DNA from: an uncultured Pelagibacteraceae bacterium
Lineage (GTDB): Bacteria > Pseudomonadota > Alphaproteobacteria > Pelagibacterales > Pelagibacteraceae
Assembly: GCA_902610315.1 (NCBI GenBank)
Contig: CACLVA010000006.1
Coordinates: 16,706 to 80,705 of the forward strand
DNA length: 64,000 nucleotides
Reading direction: 5' to 3'
Shown here: positions 49,871 through 59,167 of the stretch, in pieces
How positions within the stretch are numbered: position 1 is the stretch's first letter
Layout of the letters: each line of letters begins with the position of its first letter
Position numbers and translations under genes: made by a program
The notes under the pieces: model-generated
What the model was told of the DNA's origin: nothing
Seen by the model: only the letters and a program-made list of their open reading frames with translations
The model's database searches: none

Positions 49871-51033
49871 GCTATTTAGCAAAAAACTATAATAGAAAAA
49901 AAATTTCTTTTAAATTTGGAAAGGGAAGTTATTTATTTTCGTCTGACAATAAAAGGTATCTAGACTTTGTTCAAGGTATAGCTGTAAATTCTCTGGGTCA
50001 CTCACACCCTAAACTTATAAAAACGATAAAAATCCAATCAAAGAAGCTTTGGCATGTTTCAAATGCTTTTCAAATTCCAGAGGGTGAAAAACTTGCCGAA
50101 AAGTTATGTAAAAAAACTTTTGCAGATTTTGTAATGTTTCAAAATAGTGGCGCGGAGGCAACTGAAGCTGCTGTTAAAGTTGCGAGAAGATATTTTTATT
50201 CAATAGGAAAACCAAAAAAAAATAGAATATTATGTGTAAAGAATTCATTCCATGGAAGAACATTGGCTGCAATTTTTGCTAGTGGATCAAAAAAAATGAC
50301 AGAGGGATTTGGTCCTAAAATACCAGGTTTCGACCATTTTAGATTTGGAAATCATGATTCTTTAAAAAAAAAAATAAACAAGAATACTGCAGCAATAATG
50401 GTAGAAACTGTCATGGGAGAGGGAGGAATTAAAGTAATACCAGATTGGTGTTTGAGAGAATTAAGACAATTGTGCAATAAAAAAAAAATTTTATTAATTC
50501 TTGATGAAGTACAATGTGGAGTAGCAAGATCTGGTGATTTTTTTGCTTTTGAAAAATCCAAAGTAAAACCAGACATTGTACCAATTGCTAAAGGAATTGG
50601 AGGAGGATTTCCCATAGGAGCAGTTTTAATGAACAAAAAAGTTGCATCAGGCATGACTGCTGGCTCTCATGGCTCAACCTTCGGAGGAAATCCTTTAGCT
50701 ATGACTGTTGGCAACACAGTTATGGATATAGTTTCAAAAAAAAGTTTTTTAAATAATATAAAAAAATTGTCTAAATATTTTTTAGAAAAATTGAATAATA
50801 TTAAATCTAAACACCCAGATATTATAAAAGAAATAAGAGGAAGAGGATTATTGATTGGTATTCAACTTCATAATAACCCAACTTTATTTATAAAAAAACT
50901 AATGGACTATAGATTATTAACTATTCGTGCTGCTGAGAATGTTATTCGAATATTACCCCCTTTAAATGTCAAAAAAAAAGAAATAGACATTGCAGTAAAA
51001 ATCATCTCCAAAGTTTGTAATGATCTTAAGTAA
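49867..51033 (+). CDS. argD: Acetylornithine aminotransferase
   Basis: PLP class III aminotransferase in arginine synthesis (may also serve as DapC). 388 aa. FQNSGAEATEAAVKVARRY, NSFHGRTLAAIFASG, LDEVQCGVARSG, and the PLP lysine in IVPIAKGIGGGFPIGAVLMN are canonical. Followed by argF with starts 1 nt after its stop. Confidence 0.94.
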   Translation: MSYLAKNYNRKKISFKFGKGSYLFSSDNKRYLDFVQGIAVNSLGHSHPKLIKTIKIQSKKLWHVSNAFQIPEGEKLAEKLCKKTFADFVMFQNSGAEATEAAVKVARRYFYSIGKPKKNRILCVKNSFHGRTLAAIFASGSKKMTEGFGPKIPGFDHFRFGNHDSLKKKINKNTAAIMVETVMGEGGIKVIPDWCLRELRQLCNKKKILLILDEVQCGVARSGDFFAFEKSKVKPDIVPIAKGIGGGFPIGAVLMNKKVASGMTAGSHGSTFGGNPLAMTVGNTVMDIVSKKSFLNNIKKLSKYFLEKLNNIKSKHPDIIKEIRGRGLLIGIQLHNNPTLFIKKLMDYRLLTIRAAENVIRILPPLNVKKKEIDIAVKIISKVCNDLK

Positions 51034-51034
51034 G

Positions 51035-51964
51035 ATGAATCATTTTATAAATTTAAAAGATATTAAAACTAAAGATCTTAGAAAAATTATCTTAGATGCT
51101 AAAAAAAGAAAAAATTTAAGAAAGACATTAAATACATTAGAAGTTGACAAAGGAACTCCTCTCAAAGGTAAAATATTAGTGCAGATGTTTGAAAAACCAA
51201 GTTTAAGAACTCGACTAAGTTTTTATTTAGCGATCAAACAATTGGGTGGTGGCACAATTACTTTAAGATCAAACGAACTACATCTTGGTCAGGGGGGAGA
51301 AAGTATAGCAGATACAGCTAAAATTTTGTCTACCTATGGTGATGGATTTATGCTTAGAACTAATGATGATAAAAAAGTAGAAAATTTCAAAAAATATTTA
51401 TCAATTCCAATAATTAATGGTTTAAGTCCATCGTCTCATCCAACACAAGTACTATCAGATATCTTCACAGTTGAAGAGATTAAAAAACAATCTATTTCAA
51501 ATTTAAATATCTGCTGGATTGGAGATTCAAACAATGTTCTAAATAGTTTAATTGCAGCATCCGTAAAATTTTCATTTACGTTGCGAATAGGCTGTCCTAA
51601 AAAGTTTAAACCAAATTTAGATGTTTTAAATTGGGTTAAAAAAAATAAGAAAAAAATTTATATTTATGAAGACCCTAAAAAAGCAGCCTTAAATGCAGAT
51701 GTAATATTTTCTGATAAGGTTATATCTCTTAACGATAAAGTTAATAAAAAAAATAAATTAAAAGAATTTAAAAACTTTAAAATTGACAAAAAATTATTTA
51801 GCTATGCAAAAAAAGATTGTATTTTTTTACATTGCTTACCTCGTGGTAATGAAGTTTCAGATGAAATTTTTTTAGGTAATAGATCTTGCGTTTGGCAACA
51901 GGCTTCAAATAGAGTTCACGTTCAAAAAAGTATATTATTATATTGTTTTGGAAAATTAAGGTAA
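51035..51964 (+). CDS. argF: Ornithine carbamoyltransferase
   Basis: Makes citrulline from ornithine and carbamoyl phosphate. 309 aa from MNHFINLKDIKTKDL; an in-frame ATG 15 nt upstream lies inside argD. FLHCLPRGNEVSDEIF (HCLP) and SPSSHPTQVLSDIFTVEE are diagnostic. The carbamoyl-phosphate loop reads FEKPSLRTRLSF, with Leu where Thr of S-T-R-T-R is usual. Its end overlaps the convergent cytochrome gene by 9 nt. Confidence 0.93.
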   Translation: MNHFINLKDIKTKDLRKIILDAKKRKNLRKTLNTLEVDKGTPLKGKILVQMFEKPSLRTRLSFYLAIKQLGGGTITLRSNELHLGQGGESIADTAKILSTYGDGFMLRTNDDKKVENFKKYLSIPIINGLSPSSHPTQVLSDIFTVEEIKKQSISNLNICWIGDSNNVLNSLIAASVKFSFTLRIGCPKKFKPNLDVLNWVKKNKKKIYIYEDPKKAALNADVIFSDKVISLNDKVNKKNKLKEFKNFKIDKKLFSYAKKDCIFLHCLPRGNEVSDEIFLGNRSCVWQQASNRVHVQKSILLYCFGKLR

Positions 51965-52501
51965 AGGTAGTGGATTATCTGAATATTTATTTAGATATAA
52001 AATAACTGAAGCTCTATCTTTTTCTTTTCTTAATCCAGCGTAAGCCATTTTTGTACCTTTGATCCATTTTTGGGGTTTTATTAAAAAACCGTTAAGCTCT
52101 TCAAAAGACCAATTTTTTTTGTATTCGATTAATGCTTTTGAGTATTTATAATCTCCCACAGCTGCAATTTTTCTACCTACTACATTATATAATGCTGGTC
52201 CGATTTTATTACCTCCACCAGCTTCAATTGAATGACAAGCTGAACATTTTTTAAAAACTTTTTCACCATGAGCGATATCACCTAATGCCATAAGAGCCGA
52301 AATATCAACTTTATCGTCAGCTTTCATGGTTTGCTCATCACTTATTTGTTTGGCACCATCATCAGGAAGCTCTACTTTATAAGCAGAACTATCTAATTTA
52401 TCTACTTTAAATATGATGTTTGAAATTTTACTAATTCCAATTATTAATAGTGCCACGAGTAATATTGAAGCTATTATTTTGTTTATCTCAAAGGAGTCCA
52501 T
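51956..52501 (-). CDS. Membrane-anchored cytochrome c (CycM/c552 type)
   Basis: 181 aa: N-terminal TM anchor (about 10-28), spacer, then a class I cytochrome c with heme site KCSACHSIEAGGGNKIGPALYNVVGR and axial Met in KWIKGTKMAYAGLRKEKDR. Such proteins carry electrons from bc1 to cytochrome oxidase. Divergent from kdsB-pheA, the same arrangement as in many alphaproteobacteria. Confidence 0.9.
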   Translation of the reverse strand: MDSFEINKIIASILLVALLIIGISKISNIIFKVDKLDSSAYKVELPDDGAKQISDEQTMKADDKVDISALMALGDIAHGEKVFKKCSACHSIEAGGGNKIGPALYNVVGRKIAAVGDYKYSKALIEYKKNWSFEELNGFLIKPQKWIKGTKMAYAGLRKEKDRASVILYLNKYSDNPLPLP

Positions 52502-52595
52502 TATTCTATGTATAAATTACGTATAACATGTTAATTGAAAAAAATGCTATTTAAAAAAAAGTTTGCGTCTCATAGACGCACAAATTTTACAATTT

Positions 52596-53342
52596 ATGTC
52601 TAAAACTATCATTTTAATACCGTCAAGATTGAGCGCAACCCGCCTTCCTAATAAACCTTTGCTAAAAATAGGCAATTTATCAATAATTCAGCATGTTTAT
52701 AAAAGAGCAATAGAATCTAAAGTTGGCAAGGTTTATGTAGCCACAGGAGATACGGAAATTGCTAATGAAATTTCAAAAATCAAAGGTAAATTTATTTTAA
52801 CCAAAAAAAAACACAAAACTGGCACAGATAGAATATTTGAAGCATATAAAAAAATTAGTAAAAAATTCAATTGTGAATATATTATTAATCTTCAAGGAGA
52901 CGAACCTTTTATTAATCCTAAAGATATTGTTAATTTAAATAGTAATATAATTTCAAAAAATTCAGATATTGGTACACTTGGAAATAAAATTACCAAGGTT
53001 GATTTTATAGATAAAAGTATTGTTAAAGTAATTACCAATAAGAATATAGAAAAGAAAAAAATATCTAGAGCAAAAAAATTTTTAAGAAAATGCAAATATC
53101 CCAAAAAAAATGCTTACGGTCATATTGGTATATATCAATTTAAGACATCTATTTTAAAAAAATTTGTAAATTTAAGACAATCTAAGAATGAAATTAAACA
53201 TAGACTTGAACAGTTAAGAGCTATTGAAAATGGTATTAATATTGATGTTGTATATAGTAAAAATAAGTCTTTTGGTATTGATACAGTTGAGGATTATGTG
53301 GAAATAAAAAAAATTATGGAATATAAAATCAAGAAATTATGA
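52596..53342 (+). CDS. kdsB: 3-deoxy-manno-octulosonate cytidylyltransferase
   Basis: Activates Kdo as CMP-Kdo for LPS. 248 aa from MSKTIILIPSRLSATRLPNKPL, the conserved nucleotide-binding start; the frame is open 33 nt further up but without family similarity. EYIINLQGDEPFINPKDI and YGHIGIYQFKTSILKKF...RLEQLRAIENGI are canonical. Overlaps pheA by 4 nt. Confidence 0.95.
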   Translation: MSKTIILIPSRLSATRLPNKPLLKIGNLSIIQHVYKRAIESKVGKVYVATGDTEIANEISKIKGKFILTKKKHKTGTDRIFEAYKKISKKFNCEYIINLQGDEPFINPKDIVNLNSNIISKNSDIGTLGNKITKVDFIDKSIVKVITNKNIEKKKISRAKKFLRKCKYPKKNAYGHIGIYQFKTSILKKFVNLRQSKNEIKHRLEQLRAIENGINIDVVYSKNKSFGIDTVEDYVEIKKIMEYKIKKL

Positions 53343-54172
53343 AAATTGTTTATCAAGGATCTCCCGGTGCCTATTCTCATTTGGCCGCGAAGACAATTTA
53401 TCCAGAATATAAATTCATACCTTATAATACTTTTGAAGACTGTTTTAAACATTGTAACGAAAATGAAGAACATAAGACAATAATACCAGTAGAAAATTCT
53501 ATAGCTGGAAGAGTTGCTGATATACAATATTTGATTAATAAGTATAAGCTACAAATTTACGCGGAACATTTTCAGGAAATAAAACATAATTTAATGATTT
53601 TAAAAGATAATGAACTTAAAAATGTTAAGTCAGTAAGGTCACATTCTCAAGCAATTTCTCAATGTCAAAAATTAATCAATTCAAACAAATTTGAACCTAT
53701 AATTGCTGCTGATACTGCAGGCAGTGCAAAGTATATAAGTGAAAAAAAAATAAACAGTGAAGCCGCTATTGCGTCCGAACTTGCTGCTAAAATTTATGAC
53801 TTAAAAATTGTGAAAAAAAATATTGAAGATAATCGAAGTAATGTGACCAGATTTTTGATAATGGGCAAGAAAAAATCTCATCCAGAATTTGAAAATAAAA
53901 ACTATATTACAAGTTGTATATTCAAGGTCAAAAACAAACCTGCGGCCCTTTACAAATGCCTAGGTGGTTTTGCAACTAATAATGTTAATTTAAGTAAGTT
54001 AGAGAGTTTTTCAGACCAAAACAGTTTTGAACAATATTTGTTTATTTGCGATATGTACGGCCATATTGAAGATCCAAAAATCCAGAAATCTTTAGAAGAG
54101 TTGGGTTTTCATACAGTCAATCTAGATATACTTGGTGTATATGAAGCCAGCGACTATAGAAATATTAAATAA
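53339..54172 (+). CDS. pheA: Prephenate dehydratase
   Basis: Phenylalanine synthesis. 277 aa: catalytic domain with YQGSPGAYSHLAA, IPVENSIAGRVADIQYL and NRSNVTRFLIMGK (Thr-Arg-Phe motif), followed by an ACT domain (CIFKVKNKPAALYKCLGGFATNNVNLSKLES) for phenylalanine feedback. No chorismate mutase fusion. Confidence 0.95.
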   Translation: MKIVYQGSPGAYSHLAAKTIYPEYKFIPYNTFEDCFKHCNENEEHKTIIPVENSIAGRVADIQYLINKYKLQIYAEHFQEIKHNLMILKDNELKNVKSVRSHSQAISQCQKLINSNKFEPIIAADTAGSAKYISEKKINSEAAIASELAAKIYDLKIVKKNIEDNRSNVTRFLIMGKKKSHPEFENKNYITSCIFKVKNKPAALYKCLGGFATNNVNLSKLESFSDQNSFEQYLFICDMYGHIEDPKIQKSLEELGFHTVNLDILGVYEASDYRNIK

Positions 54173-54184
54173 TTAAAACTTTTA

Positions 54185-54214
54185 TTGTAGACTAGAAAAT
54201 ATAACTGTTATAAT
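54185..54214 (+). promoter_or_regulatory. Sigma70-type promoter of the 4.5S RNA gene
   Basis: -10 TATAAT at 54209-54214 and a -35-like TTGTAG at 54185-54190 with an 18-nt spacer. The predicted start, 7 nt after the -10, coincides with the first G of the SRP RNA stem. Confidence 0.75.
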
Positions 54215-54220
54215 AAAATT

Positions 54221-54306
54221 GGGGCCATCCAGGTGGTATTACCATAAACTCCCCCAGGCTTGAAAGAGAGCAAGGGTAATGAGTATTTTCCAGGTTGGCT
54301 GGTCCC
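54221..54306 (+). ncRNA. ffs: Signal recognition particle 4.5S RNA (small bacterial type)
   Basis: Ends pair (GGGGCCA with TGGTCCC), giving one long hairpin. The apical SRP54-binding loop reads CCAGGCTTGAAAGAGAGCAA, matching the consensus AGG...AGCA symmetric loop with a GAAA tetraloop in place of GGAA. It lies directly before dnaX-ybaB-recR, as in many alphaproteobacteria. Binds Ffh to target membrane proteins. Confidence 0.85.
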
Positions 54307-54311
54307 TTAAA

Positions 54312-55988
54312 ATGAGCACTGATAAACAAGTATTAGCGATTAAATATAGACCTCAAGTTTTTGATGAGTTGGTAGGTCAAAATATAATTGTAGAGGCAAT
54401 TAAAAAATCAATCTCCTTAGACAAAATTCCAAATGCCTATTTGTTTACAGGAATTAGAGGAGTTGGAAAAACCACAATTGCAAGAATTTTAGCTAAATCA
54501 TTAAATTGTAACAATTTAAAAGAAAATAGTTGCTTAAAAAATAAATGTGAAAATTGTGTTCAGATTTCAGAGTCTAGACACATTGATGTTCTTGAAATGG
54601 ATGCAGCTAGCAAGACTGGAGTTGATGATGTGAGAGATTTAATTGAGTTTTCAAGGTATGGACCAACATCATCAAAATATAAAATATTTATCATAGACGA
54701 AGTCCACATGCTCAGCAAGCAGGCATTCAATGCATTATTAAAAACACTTGAGGAACCACCAAGTTATTTAAAATTTATTTTTGCTACAACCGAGGTAAAT
54801 AAATTACCTGTGACAGTTCTTTCAAGATGTCAAAGATTTGATTTAATGAGAATAAAATTTGAGGAAATGCTAAATTTTTTAAAAAATGTTACTTCAAAGG
54901 AAAAAAAATATTTAAACGATGATATATTAAAGCTTATAGTGAAAATTTCAGAAGGTTCTGTAAGAGACGGTTTATCATTACTTGATAGAATTTTTTTAAG
55001 TGATAATGAAAATGGTAAAAAATTGGATTTAAAAAATGCCCAAGAAATTTTTGGTTATTACGATAAAAGTTATCTTTTAGAGCTAGTCTTTGAATTGTTA
55101 AAAGGCAATGAAGAGAAAGTTATACAACTATATAAAAATATTTATGATCAAGGAATAGAACCAAAATTATTTATTAATAATTTTTTAGAAATAATTTATT
55201 ATTTAAAAAACTTCAAAAATTTAAATAATCTTAAACAATCGATTGATTTTTCAGATGCAGACTTAAAAAAGATTGAAGAAATATCAAAACAAGTAGATGA
55301 TAGAACCTTACTTTTATTTTGGGAATTTGCTATGGAAAAAATGAGTGAAATTAACCTAGTTTCAAATCAACATTTGGCCATCGAAATGTTTTTAATAAGA
55401 ATGATATATCTAAAAAAAAAAAATACAAATAATTTTGAAAAAGTAGAGAGTTCAAACATTAGCAGCAGTGTTCACAATACACCAAAAGATGAAGATTTAT
55501 CTAAAGAATTAGATACTATTAAAAAGAATAACAAAACTATAAATCAAATTAAATTTTCCTCTCAAAAAAAAGAAAAACATTTAATACAGGATGAAAAAAA
55601 AAATAACAAAACAACAATAAATTCTTTTTCTGAATTAATTTCTATTTGTACAAAAAAAAAAGAAATAGGGCTGAAATATGAATTAGAAAATAATGTAAAT
55701 TTAATAAGTTTTAAGAATAATAATATTGAGATTTCATTTAATGAGAATCTTGATAAAAACTTTATAAAAAATATAACTTTAAAATTATTTGATTGGACAG
55801 GAGAAAGATGGATAATCTTATTATCAAAAAAAGATGGTTTAAAATCAATTAAAGAAATAAAAATAGAAAAAAAATACAACGAATTGAAAAATTTTAAAAA
55901 TTCAAAATTATATGAAAATGCAACAAATTTATTTTCAGACCTTGAGATTGTTGATATCAAAGATTTAAACAGGAGGAATGATGACTGA
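54312..55988 (+). CDS. dnaX: DNA polymerase III subunits gamma/tau
   Basis: Clamp-loader ATPase. I start at MSTDKQVLAIKYRPQVFDELVGQ, 5 nt after the 4.5S RNA; a longer frame starting at 54279 would lie inside that RNA. Walker A TGIRGVGKTTIARILAKSLNC, zinc module (C-x8-C-x2-C type in NCNNLKENSCLKNKCENC), DEVHMLSKQAFNALLKTLEEPP, and sensor SRC in VLSRCQRFDLMRI. 558 aa; the C-terminal third is Lys/Asn-rich and poorly conserved. Confidence 0.95.
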   Translation: MSTDKQVLAIKYRPQVFDELVGQNIIVEAIKKSISLDKIPNAYLFTGIRGVGKTTIARILAKSLNCNNLKENSCLKNKCENCVQISESRHIDVLEMDAASKTGVDDVRDLIEFSRYGPTSSKYKIFIIDEVHMLSKQAFNALLKTLEEPPSYLKFIFATTEVNKLPVTVLSRCQRFDLMRIKFEEMLNFLKNVTSKEKKYLNDDILKLIVKISEGSVRDGLSLLDRIFLSDNENGKKLDLKNAQEIFGYYDKSYLLELVFELLKGNEEKVIQLYKNIYDQGIEPKLFINNFLEIIYYLKNFKNLNNLKQSIDFSDADLKKIEEISKQVDDRTLLLFWEFAMEKMSEINLVSNQHLAIEMFLIRMIYLKKKNTNNFEKVESSNISSSVHNTPKDEDLSKELDTIKKNNKTINQIKFSSQKKEKHLIQDEKKNNKTTINSFSELISICTKKKEIGLKYELENNVNLISFKNNNIEISFNENLDKNFIKNITLKLFDWTGERWIILLSKKDGLKSIKEIKIEKKYNELKNFKNSKLYENATNLFSDLEIVDIKDLNRRNDD

Positions 55989-56298
55989 CTTTAACAAAAT
56001 TTTGGAGAAAGCAAAAGAGATTGAGTCAAAAGTTAAAGAAAGCCAAGAAAAAATTAAAAATATCAAAGTGGAAGGTTCCTCTGGTGGAGGTGATGTAAAA
56101 ATGGTTCTAAATGGAGATGGAGAAATTCAGAGTCTATTTATTTCTGACAAACTTTTTAAAGAAGATAAATCATTAATCGAGGATTTAATAATTGCAGCTC
56201 ATAATAATGCAAAAAGCAACCTTAAATCTAAAACATCAGATGAACTATCTAAAGCTACAGGTGGCTTTGGGATACCCGGCTTCAAATGGCCTTTATAG
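55981..56298 (+). CDS. YbaB/EbfC nucleoid-associated protein
   Basis: About 105 aa, MTDFNKILEKAKEIESKVKESQEKIKNIKVEGSSGGGDVKMVLNGDGEIQSL, the conserved YbaB fold with N-terminal helix and GDGxI strand. Two ATGs in tandem precede it; the second is better spaced from AGGAGG, which lies in the last codons of dnaX. Dimeric DNA-binding protein, always between dnaX and recR. Confidence 0.92.
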   Translation: MTDFNKILEKAKEIESKVKESQEKIKNIKVEGSSGGGDVKMVLNGDGEIQSLFISDKLFKEDKSLIEDLIIAAHNNAKSNLKSKTSDELSKATGGFGIPGFKWPL

Positions 56299-56301
56299 AT
56301 T

Positions 56302-56907
56302 ATGATGGAGACCAAAGAAATTGAGGAATTAATAAAAGCTATATCTAAATTTCCAGGATTAGGACCAAAGTCCGCAAAAAGGATTATCTTAAAGTTAATA
56401 AACAATAAAGATGAGATTATGAAACCCACAATTAATGCATTAGTAAATGTGTATAAAAACATTTCTAAGTGTAATTATTGTGGAGTGTTAAAATCTTTAA
56501 AAAATGAGTGTAATGGATTCAGTAATTGCAACTATCTACAAAAAAAATATTCAAAAATTTGTGTTGTTGAAACTATTGCAGATCAGTGGAGCATTGAAAG
56601 CACAAATATTTATAATGGTTATTTTCATATTCTTGGTGGAACTATTTCTGGATCACTGGACAAAAGTCAAAAACTACTAGTGGATTCACTCAAAGATAGA
56701 GTAAAAAAACAAAATATCGAAGAAGTTATATTAGCTACAAGCGCTACTGTTGAAGGTCAAACTACTGCTTATTACATTGAAGAAACACTAAAAAATATGG
56801 ATATAAAAATTTCTAAATTAGCACAAGGACTTCCAGTAGGTGGAGAAATTGAAAATTTAGATGATGGCACGCTATTTTCGGCCTTTAAGAATAGGACTCA
56901 GCTTTAA
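56302..56907 (+). CDS. recR: Recombination mediator RecR
   Basis: RecFOR-pathway ring protein of 201 aa. Helix-hairpin-helix [17 protein letters not shown], four-Cys zinc region [20 protein letters not shown], and Toprim domain ([50 protein letters not shown]). The 3' end overlaps the convergent malate synthase gene by 4 nt. Confidence 0.95.
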   Translation: MMETKEIEELIKAISKFPGLGPKSAKRIILKLINNKDEIMKPTINALVNVYKNISKCNYCGVLKSLKNECNGFSNCNYLQKKYSKICVVETIADQWSIESTNIYNGYFHILGGTISGSLDKSQKLLVDSLKDRVKKQNIEEVILATSATVEGQTTAYYIEETLKNMDIKISKLAQGLPVGGEIENLDDGTLFSAFKNRTQL

Positions 56908-59061
56908 TTTTTTTTAATATATCTGTTAGAGTGTAATAATGGTTCGGTATAACCAGATGGTTGATCTTTTCCTTTAAAAATTAAATCGCAAGCAGTTTTA
57001 AAGGCAATAGATTTGTCAAAATTTGTTGACATCTTTTCATATTTTAAATCATCTTTATTTTGGTCATCTACTATTTTTGCCATTTTTTTTTAATGTTTCT
57101 AAAACTTGAAAAGTAGTACATATATTGTGATGTAGCCAATTCGCTATGTGTTGAGATGATATTCTAAGAGTAGCTCTATCTTCCATCAAACCAATATTGT
57201 TAATATCTGGTACTTTTGAACAACCTACGCCACTATTAACCCATCTTACAACATATCCCAAAATCCCTTGACAGTTATTCTCCAGCTCATTTCTTATTTC
57301 GTCAATATTCCATGATGGATTTAAAATAATAGGAATAGACAGCAACTTGTCCAAATCAAATTTTATTTTTTTTCCAATCTTTTTATGAACATTAAAAACA
57401 TTTATTTTATGATAATGCATTGCGTGAAGAGTTGCTGCTGTTGGAGAGGGCGTCCAAGCGCAATTAGCACCTGATTTTGGATGATTAATTTTTTGGTTTA
57501 ACATATCCTGCATTTTATCTGGTGCAGCCCACATTCCTTTCCCAATTTGGGCTTTACCCGAAAAACCACACTCTAATCCAACTTTTACATTGTTGTTCTC
57601 ATATGCTGTTATCCAATTTGAATTCTTCATATCACCTTTTTTCATCATTGGGCCTGCCTCCATAGATGTATGCATTTCATCTCCAGTTCTATCTAAAAAC
57701 CCAGTATTAATAAAAACTACTCTATTCTTAACCTTCTTTATGCATTGTTTAAGATTTGAGCTTGTTCGTCTTTCTTCATCCATTATTCCAATTTTTATAG
57801 TATTCTTTTTTAAATTTAAAACCTCTTCAACTTTTGAGAAAATTTCATCAGCAAAGGCTACTTCGTCTGGACCATGCATTTTAGGTTTGACGATATAAAT
57901 TGAGCCAGTTCTAGAATTTTTTTTTCTTTTTAAATCATGAAGACAAGCTGCTGAAGTTATAAAAGCATCTAAAATTCCTTCTGGTATTTGGGACTTGTCT
58001 GAAAATAGAATCGCAGGTGTTTTCATTAAATGTCCAACATTTCTGTTTAGTAATAAAGCTCTTCCATGTAATTTAAGATTTTTTCCATTTGATGAAATAT
58101 AGTTTCTGTCAGAATTTAAAAATCTTTCGTATTTTTTTCCTAATTTTTCAAATTTTACTTTCAAGTCCCCTTTCATTAATCCTAGCCAATTTCTATATCC
58201 TAAAACTTTATCTTCTGCATCAACTGCTGCAACGCTATCTTCATGATCTATAATTGTAGATACTGCTGACTCTATTACTAAGTCACTAAGTCCTATAGGA
58301 TCATTATTGGCACTGAAAGCATAAGGATTTATAATTAATTCAACATGAAGGCCATTATTTACTAATAAGACACCTTTTAATTTTTTGTTGTCTGATCTAT
58401 ATCCTTTATATTGTTTTGGATACTTAAGTTTAATATTTTTATTGTCAATTTTTATTAACAATTTATTTCCAATTATTTTAAGAAAATTAACTTTTTTCCA
58501 AGATCCATTTTTTAATGGAAATATTTCATCTAGAAAATCTCTGCAGTATCTAATTACTTTTCCACCTCTTACAGGATTGTATCTATTATCTAATTTTTCG
58601 GAGCCAATAGCGTCTGTTCCATAAAGTGCATCATATAAACTTCCCCATCTAGCATTTGCTGCATTTAAAGCATATCTAGCATTTGATATCGGCACTACAA
58701 GTTGTGGACCTGGTATTTTAGCTATTTCTTCATCAACATTAATAGTTTGAATTTTAAAATTTGTGGTTTTTTTTTTTAAATATCCAATTTTTAAAAGAAA
58801 CCTTTTATACTTAATTAAATTAAATTTTTTATCTTTATTTTTTAGATGCCATTCATCTATAGAATTTTGCAGATCTTTTCTTATTTGTAATAATTTTTCA
58901 TTTTTTTCCCTTAAAAAATATAATGATTTTTCTAAACCAGACCAAAATATTTTAGGTTTAATTTTTGTTTCTTTCAAAAGCTCTTTGTTGACAAAATTAT
59001 ACAAAATTTTACTTACATATAACTTTCCGGTTAACTTATATTCATTTTTGAATTTATTCAT
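56904..59061 (-). CDS. glcB: Malate synthase G, split by a +1 frameshift in a nine-A tract
   Basis: Condenses glyoxylate and acetyl-CoA to malate. The first frame (59061 to 57064, 665 aa) covers the TIM barrel ([19 protein letters not shown]-like region, [57 protein letters not shown]) and ends KKNGKNSR. The normal C-terminus continues in another frame from 57083: [19 protein letters not shown] ... [19 protein letters not shown], ending at 56904. Eight instead of nine A would join them into about 720 aa, the family length. Could be sequencing error, mutation or slippage. Confidence 0.9.
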
Positions 59062-59167
59062 AATTTAATAATATTTTATTTAATTCCATATTTACAAGGA
59101 TTATTTCAGATAATATTATCGCAATCATTATATTGCCTTTTTTAAAATATAATGAATATTTGTATTT

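Noticed and set aside
54279-54311. N-terminal extension of dnaX
   Set aside because: It lies within the 4.5S RNA gene.
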